A DNA stretch of 64,000 nucleotides, from positions 2,170,001-2,234,000 of the forward strand of contig JAETXT010000009.1 in the NCBI GenBank assembly GCA_019188255.1, read 5' to 3'. A model generated the notes under the pieces. That model searched no databases and was not told the origin of the DNA. It was given only the letters and a program-made list of their open reading frames with translations. A program made the translations under genes and the position numbers. The stretch's first letter is position 1, and every line of letters begins with the position of its first letter. This DNA is from Verticillium longisporum (lineage: Eukaryota; Ascomycota; Sordariomycetes; Glomerellales; Plectosphaerellaceae). Shown one piece after another: positions 59,757 through 64,000 of the stretch.

Positions 59757-60316
59757 GTTGGGTTCCTGGCGCTACGTGGCGTCTGGGCCTATGCGATAGG
59801 TGTTGAACGGCGATGGTGCAGCAGAACGGTGAGCGATGACGCTAAGGACGTTGTCTGTGGAGTGTTTCGTCGAGTGAGAGACCTGACCAATACATTGAAG
59901 ATAAAGACAGGTTTGATCCTAGTGGCGAGACGGCACTGCACTCGTGAGTTTGGCCTGAAGGTGAGAAGGGCGCAGCGATAAGTTGGACGGCAAAGGTATA
60001 CCACTCTGGGCGCATCGACGGGAACACCCTTTCATGGGCTTAAGCTTTGGAGCGTGCACCTGGGTTGACCAGGTGGGGGGGTGCAGTGTGAAGCATTAGG
60101 CTGTATTGCATATCAGATAAAGACAAATCATGTGACTTTTCTGATCCGGCATTCACACACCGAATGACTCACCGAAATCTCTGCCTGCCCTTACCCGCAC
60201 TTGAACCGTGCACCTTCCCTCCACACCTTGCCTCACCGAAAACTCGGAAAAACTTCGGCGAATTCATCACCAGTTCGGCTCTCACAATAATCCGCATCCC
60301 CCGAAGATAATCCGAG
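59757..60316. other. Divergent promoter region
   Basis: A 560-bp interval between the UPF3 start (-) and the disordered-protein gene (+). Nothing recognised. Confidence 0.6.
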
Positions 60317-61825
60317 ATGGCTCCATTCCCCAAACTGCCCCTGGACGACAAGCACGAGGGGAAGAAGGGTGATGGAGCACAGACTGGCTTCCAAGACCAA
60401 TCTGAGGCCCAGCCTGTGAACCAAGATAATCAGGGCCAGCCACAACAACAGCCTCTCTCGGAGGAACAGATCCAGGCCTGCCTTCGCCGCGCGAACCAAG
60501 TATACTTGGACCCCCGAACTAACACCACCCGACGCGATACCAACGTCCCTGCTGGTCGTAACCGTAACAGAAGCAGGGCCGTATCATACTCGACCCCTCC
60601 CCTACCCAATCTACCGCAATCGACCCCGAGTCAGGCCCCGAACCCGACCCAGCTCGGAACCTCCGTCCCGCGCATTGTCCTCACCGATACTGACGCACTT
60701 TTCGGTACCACAGCCGATCGAGACTTACTTCTCACTGGATCACGCGCTCGTGGTCTCGCTTCTGGCTCTGGACGTGGCCGTGGACACTCTTCAGCATACG
60801 AACCAGCCCGCTCCCTACCCTCTCTGCCCCACTACCCTGACCGCCGTGCCGCACCTGGACGTGGTAGAGGTCGACCTATTACCGTTGGAGCTTACGACAA
60901 CCCTGTTGACGAGTCTGAACAACGTCGTGCCGATCGCGAAGCGCGCATCTCAGCCATCAACCAACAGCGCGAGGTCTTACGTACCCAGAGACTCCAAGAT
61001 CGTGAGGCGGAAGAATACTACAGCCAACAGCAACGCCAGCAAGCTCAAGGCCAGCCTCCCCCTTCGCGCTCTCGACCGCTCCCCTCGCCGCCTTCTGGAA
61101 CATATCCCGTCGGCACCCCTATCCAACTGAGACGTCCCGAGCTCCTTGCTGGTCAACAGCACACACAGCCGCCGAGGTCTCCCCCCGACCGAGGCCAGCA
61201 AAGCTCGCCCACTGGCGACAGTGAGGCATCCGACGAGCCAGAGTTCCATATTGGAACTGCCCGTATAGGCTACAAGGTTGTTGCGCGCACTCCTCGGTCG
61301 TTGCCCTCGTCGTCCACGGACCGTCCGGCGCTCACGCGGTCCTTTCCTGCGCAGTCGCTGCTCCTGCCCCCCTTGTCTTCGTCCGTTCATCGCCAGCACA
61401 CTTCGTCTCAAGTTCCGTCTTCGAAGGGTTCATCGAATAAAGACGCTCCTTCCAAGAACAACAAGAAAGGCCTCACACCAAGTGCAACAGCCCTGGGGCC
61501 CACCGGACTACCTTCTGTCTCTGAGGAAGGTTCCGACAAAGAAGCTGCGTCTGTCGACGAGGACGAAGACGACGAAGAAGAAGAGCCCATCGTCTTCTTC
61601 AAGTCGCAACCTCCTCGCGACTGGGAACGCCGTGACGATCAAGGTCCTCCCCCCGCTGGTGGTACTAGAAGTACTGCGGGAACTGGCAGATTCGGCTCAC
61701 AGAGCACTGGTCGCGGAAGCAGCAACGAGAAGCGCAGCTCTTCTGGTGGCATCAAGCACTCTCGTTCCTTTTTCGGACTAAGCAAGAAGAGCGAGAAGAG
61801 CAAGACAGCTACTGTCCTGCACTAA
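60317..61825 (+). CDS. Disordered protein of unknown function
   Basis: A single exon of 502 residues starting MAPFPKLPLDDKHEGKKG. It is rich in Ser, Pro, Gln and Arg, with RGRG/GRGRGR patches near residues 155 and 188 and a Gln/Arg-rich helix near 205-240 (EQRRADREARISAINQQREV). An acidic run lies near 420 (DEDEDDEEEE). The Lys/Ser-rich end is SRSFFGLSKKSEKSKTATVLH. No globular domain is recognised. Length, codon usage and a clean start suggest a real gene. Its stop codon is only 8 bases before the PPG1 start codon, in another frame, so the two may share a transcript. Confidence 0.7.
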   Translation: MAPFPKLPLDDKHEGKKGDGAQTGFQDQSEAQPVNQDNQGQPQQQPLSEEQIQACLRRANQVYLDPRTNTTRRDTNVPAGRNRNRSRAVSYSTPPLPNLPQSTPSQAPNPTQLGTSVPRIVLTDTDALFGTTADRDLLLTGSRARGLASGSGRGRGHSSAYEPARSLPSLPHYPDRRAAPGRGRGRPITVGAYDNPVDESEQRRADREARISAINQQREVLRTQRLQDREAEEYYSQQQRQQAQGQPPPSRSRPLPSPPSGTYPVGTPIQLRRPELLAGQQHTQPPRSPPDRGQQSSPTGDSEASDEPEFHIGTARIGYKVVARTPRSLPSSSTDRPALTRSFPAQSLLLPPLSSSVHRQHTSSQVPSSKGSSNKDAPSKNNKKGLTPSATALGPTGLPSVSEEGSDKEAASVDEDEDDEEEEPIVFFKSQPPRDWERRDDQGPPPAGGTRSTAGTGRFGSQSTGRGSSNEKRSSSGGIKHSRSFFGLSKKSEKSKTATVLH

Positions 61826-61833
61826 CCCTCATC

Positions 61834-63189
61834 ATGGCTAGCCATATCCCGAGGCCCGGCCCGGCCAACCTCTCTGCGAATGCGGGCCTTGATGAGTGGC
61901 TTGAGGAAGCCAAGCAGTGCCACTACCTACCGGAACGGGCAATGAAAGAGCTCTGTGAGATGGTTAAGGAGGTTCTTATGGAGGGTGAGTGAGCTTTTCA
62001 AGCTAAAGGCGACTACATTACTGACGTCCAAAACCCAGAGTCCAACATTCAGCCTGTTTGCACACCTGTTACAGTATGTGGAGATATCCACGGACAGTTT
62101 TATGATTTGTTAGAGTTGTTTCGCGTCGCCGGCGGTATGCCTGGCGAGTCCAATGTTGAAGCGCCAAAGACTTCGACCAGTGTCATCACTTCGGAGGATA
62201 TCGAGCCTCCCACAGAGATCACCAACCCCAAGCTGAGGAAGAAGATCAGAAGCAAGCCTTCTGACGAAACGATGACTGATGCGGACGAAGACACAACTGA
62301 AGATCTCGGTACATCGCCTCGTCCTGACTCTGCTATTGAGGTAGCGACTTCTTCACAATCAGCGGACACACGATTCGTGTTCCTTGGCGATTTTGTTGAT
62401 CGAGGCTACTTCAGCCTCGAGACGTTTACCCTTCTCATGTGCCTCAAGGCCAAGTGAGTTGCCAAGTGAGACCTTTGGCTCGAGGCGCAAGTTTCTAATG
62501 ATCGACAGATACCCCGATCGTATCGTCCTTGTCCGCGGCAACCACGAATCTCGACAGATTACCCAAGTCTACGGCTTTTATGAAGAGTGTCAGCAGAAGT
62601 ACGGCAACGCTTCGGTCTGGAAGGCGTGCTGCCACGTCTTTGACTTCCTTGTACTTGCTGCAATCGTCGATGGGGAGCTTCTGTGCGTCCACGGTGGTTT
62701 GAGTCCCGAGATCAGGACAATTGATCAGATTCGTGTTGTTGCGAGAGCCCAGGAGATCCCCCATGAGGGTGCGTTCTGTGATCTGGTGTGGTCTGATCCA
62801 GAGGACGTTGAGACGTGGGCAATCAGTCCCCGCGGCGCTGGCTGGCTATTTGGCGACAAGGTCGCCACCGAGTTCAACCACGTCAACGGCCTCAAGTTGA
62901 TCGCCAGAGCGCACCAGTTGGTCAATGAGGGCTACAAAGTACGTCGTCGTGCCTGCCCCCCACTTCTCCCTGCCGCACGTATTAATATTCTCGGCAGTAC
63001 CACTTCCAGCAGAACTCTGTCGTCACCGTCTGGTCCGCGCCTAACTACTGTTACCGCTGCGGCAATGTTGCCTCAATAATGACCGTTGATAAGGAGATGA
63101 ACCCGAAGTTCAGCATCTTTTCGGCAGTGCCTGACGAGCAACGACATGTGCCTGCGAACCGTCGTGGGCCTGGCGACTACTTCCTGTAG
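61834..63189 (+). CDS. PPG1: PP2A-like serine/threonine phosphatase PPG1
   Basis: Four exons: 61834-61984, 62039-62453, 62509-62938 and 62998-63189, total 395 residues. Donors are GTGAGT, GTGAGT and GTACGT, with CAG acceptors. The metal and catalytic motifs [23 protein letters not shown] and the C-terminal DYFL are intact. The start ([18 protein letters not shown]) matches the PPG1 branch of PP2A-like enzymes rather than PP2A, PP4 or SIT4. An extra, acidic, Ser/Thr-rich segment of about 65 residues separates GGMPGE from FVFLGDF, where PP2A has a short loop. Yeast Ppg1 works in a STRIPAK-like complex and glycogen control; filamentous-fungus homologues affect growth and virulence. The position 8 bp after the upstream stop is unusual. 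Confidence 0.94.
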
Positions 63190-64000
63190 AGGGAGCTGGT
63201 AGCATGTATATTATATCAAGGGGGTTGCTATAGAAATGACTCAATGACCTGCATCGCCAGTGCTCCGGTGATGCCTCTGTGTATGGAATCATGGCCACGC
63301 TGCCTTGTCAATCCCAAACTTAAGGGCTGACCATCCAACTCGCAACGATCCCACTACAATCGTACTTGGGTACCTAACTTCGGTGCCGCTGTTTCACTCC
63401 TGCCGCCCATGATGTGCTCTTCGCTGCTGAACAGCCACGGATCTACGTAAAGTTGAGGACGATACATCTCTCGCCAACTGGTACTTTATCCAGCATTCGT
63501 CCGCCGCTCGCCTGTCGCTCGCCTGGTGCTCGTCCGGTGCTCGTCCGGTTCATTGTGTGCTTACATGGCTTTTCACACTATCTGTCGCTTCACCCCACTA
63601 TGCTTAATACATCATTTGTGACTCAAAGTGCTTGCTTGATTGACGTCCTCTCGTGTTCTTTGAACACTTGGCCTCAGATTTTCCTGTGGATAGATCTTCT
63701 CTGATATCTTTATCGAGTCCTTCGGCGGGTTCTCGCTTGTCACAGTGTGGCCTTTCGTTACGGTCTGTCCCATATTATGGCTAATACAGCAGCTGGTCAC
63801 TACGTTGTTGGGGTATCGTATGAATTCACACGCGTGTACACACAGAGAACTGTCTGATGTAAAGATACCGGTAGGCTTTGAGTGTTGTATAAAGGGAATG
63901 CATGTTCACGGCCATTTTTGGTGATGCAATGTGCTGAGCTCAAAGGCGAGACCGTAGCCATGGATCGTTGAATTAAGAGCGCTTGATTTCCCAGACCAGG
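63190..64000. other. Downstream of PPG1, no gene seen
   Basis: About 800 bases to the window edge with lower GC and only short ORFs. It probably contains the PPG1 3' UTR and intergenic DNA; a gene starting beyond the edge cannot be excluded. Confidence 0.5.

Overview
The window is eukaryotic nuclear DNA from a filamentous ascomycete (Pezizomycotina, most likely Sordariomycetes). The reasons are short introns (about 50-220 bp) with GTRNGT donors and CAG/TAG acceptors, GC-rich coding sequence, and a gene set typical of that group (DAD1, RHO4, PPG1, RTP1, TBF1-type telobox factor, fungal-style UPF3 and PRMT5). No genus is assigned.

Layout. 1-2.1 kb: AT-rich, RIP-like sequence carrying a tRNA-like module (possible SINE remnant), an 18-bp minisatellite and a doubtful broken ORF. 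2.1-17.2 kb: a C2H2-like zinc-finger protein (+), a histidine-acid-phosphatase-like membrane protein lacking its catalytic motif (-), threonine synthase THR4 (-), an AT-hook protein with a RAD51AP1-like C-terminal motif (-) and RTP1/TANGO6 (-). 17.2-21.5 kb: a 4.3-kb block with no recognisable gene. It ends inside PRP43, whose 3' part is absent from the window. 21.5-31.7 kb: a cluster of RNA-processing genes (truncated PRP43, PRMT5, SmF, DBR1) with one alpha/beta hydrolase. 32.3-38.6 kb: elongin C, RHO4, DASH subunit DAD1 and an aldehyde dehydrogenase. 42-47.9 kb: a TBF1/TRF-type telomere-repeat factor and a 475-residue protein built from about 17 tandem Cys/His modules. 47.9-56 kb: gene-poor, with two coiled-coil proteins. 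56.5-63.2 kb: a tail-anchored PNPOx-fold protein, UPF3, a disordered protein, and PPG1 phosphatase starting only 8 bp after the preceding stop codon.

How the genes connect. Several act in one process. SmF is a core snRNP protein, PRMT5 methylates Sm proteins, PRP43 takes apart lariat spliceosomes, DBR1 linearises the released lariats, and UPF3 acts in nonsense-mediated decay. Three conserved genes (PRMT5, the hydrolase, the telobox factor) are each broken by a single-base indel; for two of these the lesion is in a C run. Sequencing or assembly error is therefore as likely as real mutation. The same caution applies to the missing 3' end of PRP43.

Most original observations: (1) the Cys/His-module protein, in which all three introns are phase 1 and split the His codon that closes a module; (2) the truncation of PRP43 next to the featureless block; (3) the pseudo-enzyme character of the acid-phosphatase homologue; (4) the RAD51AP1-like motif at the end of the AT-hook protein.
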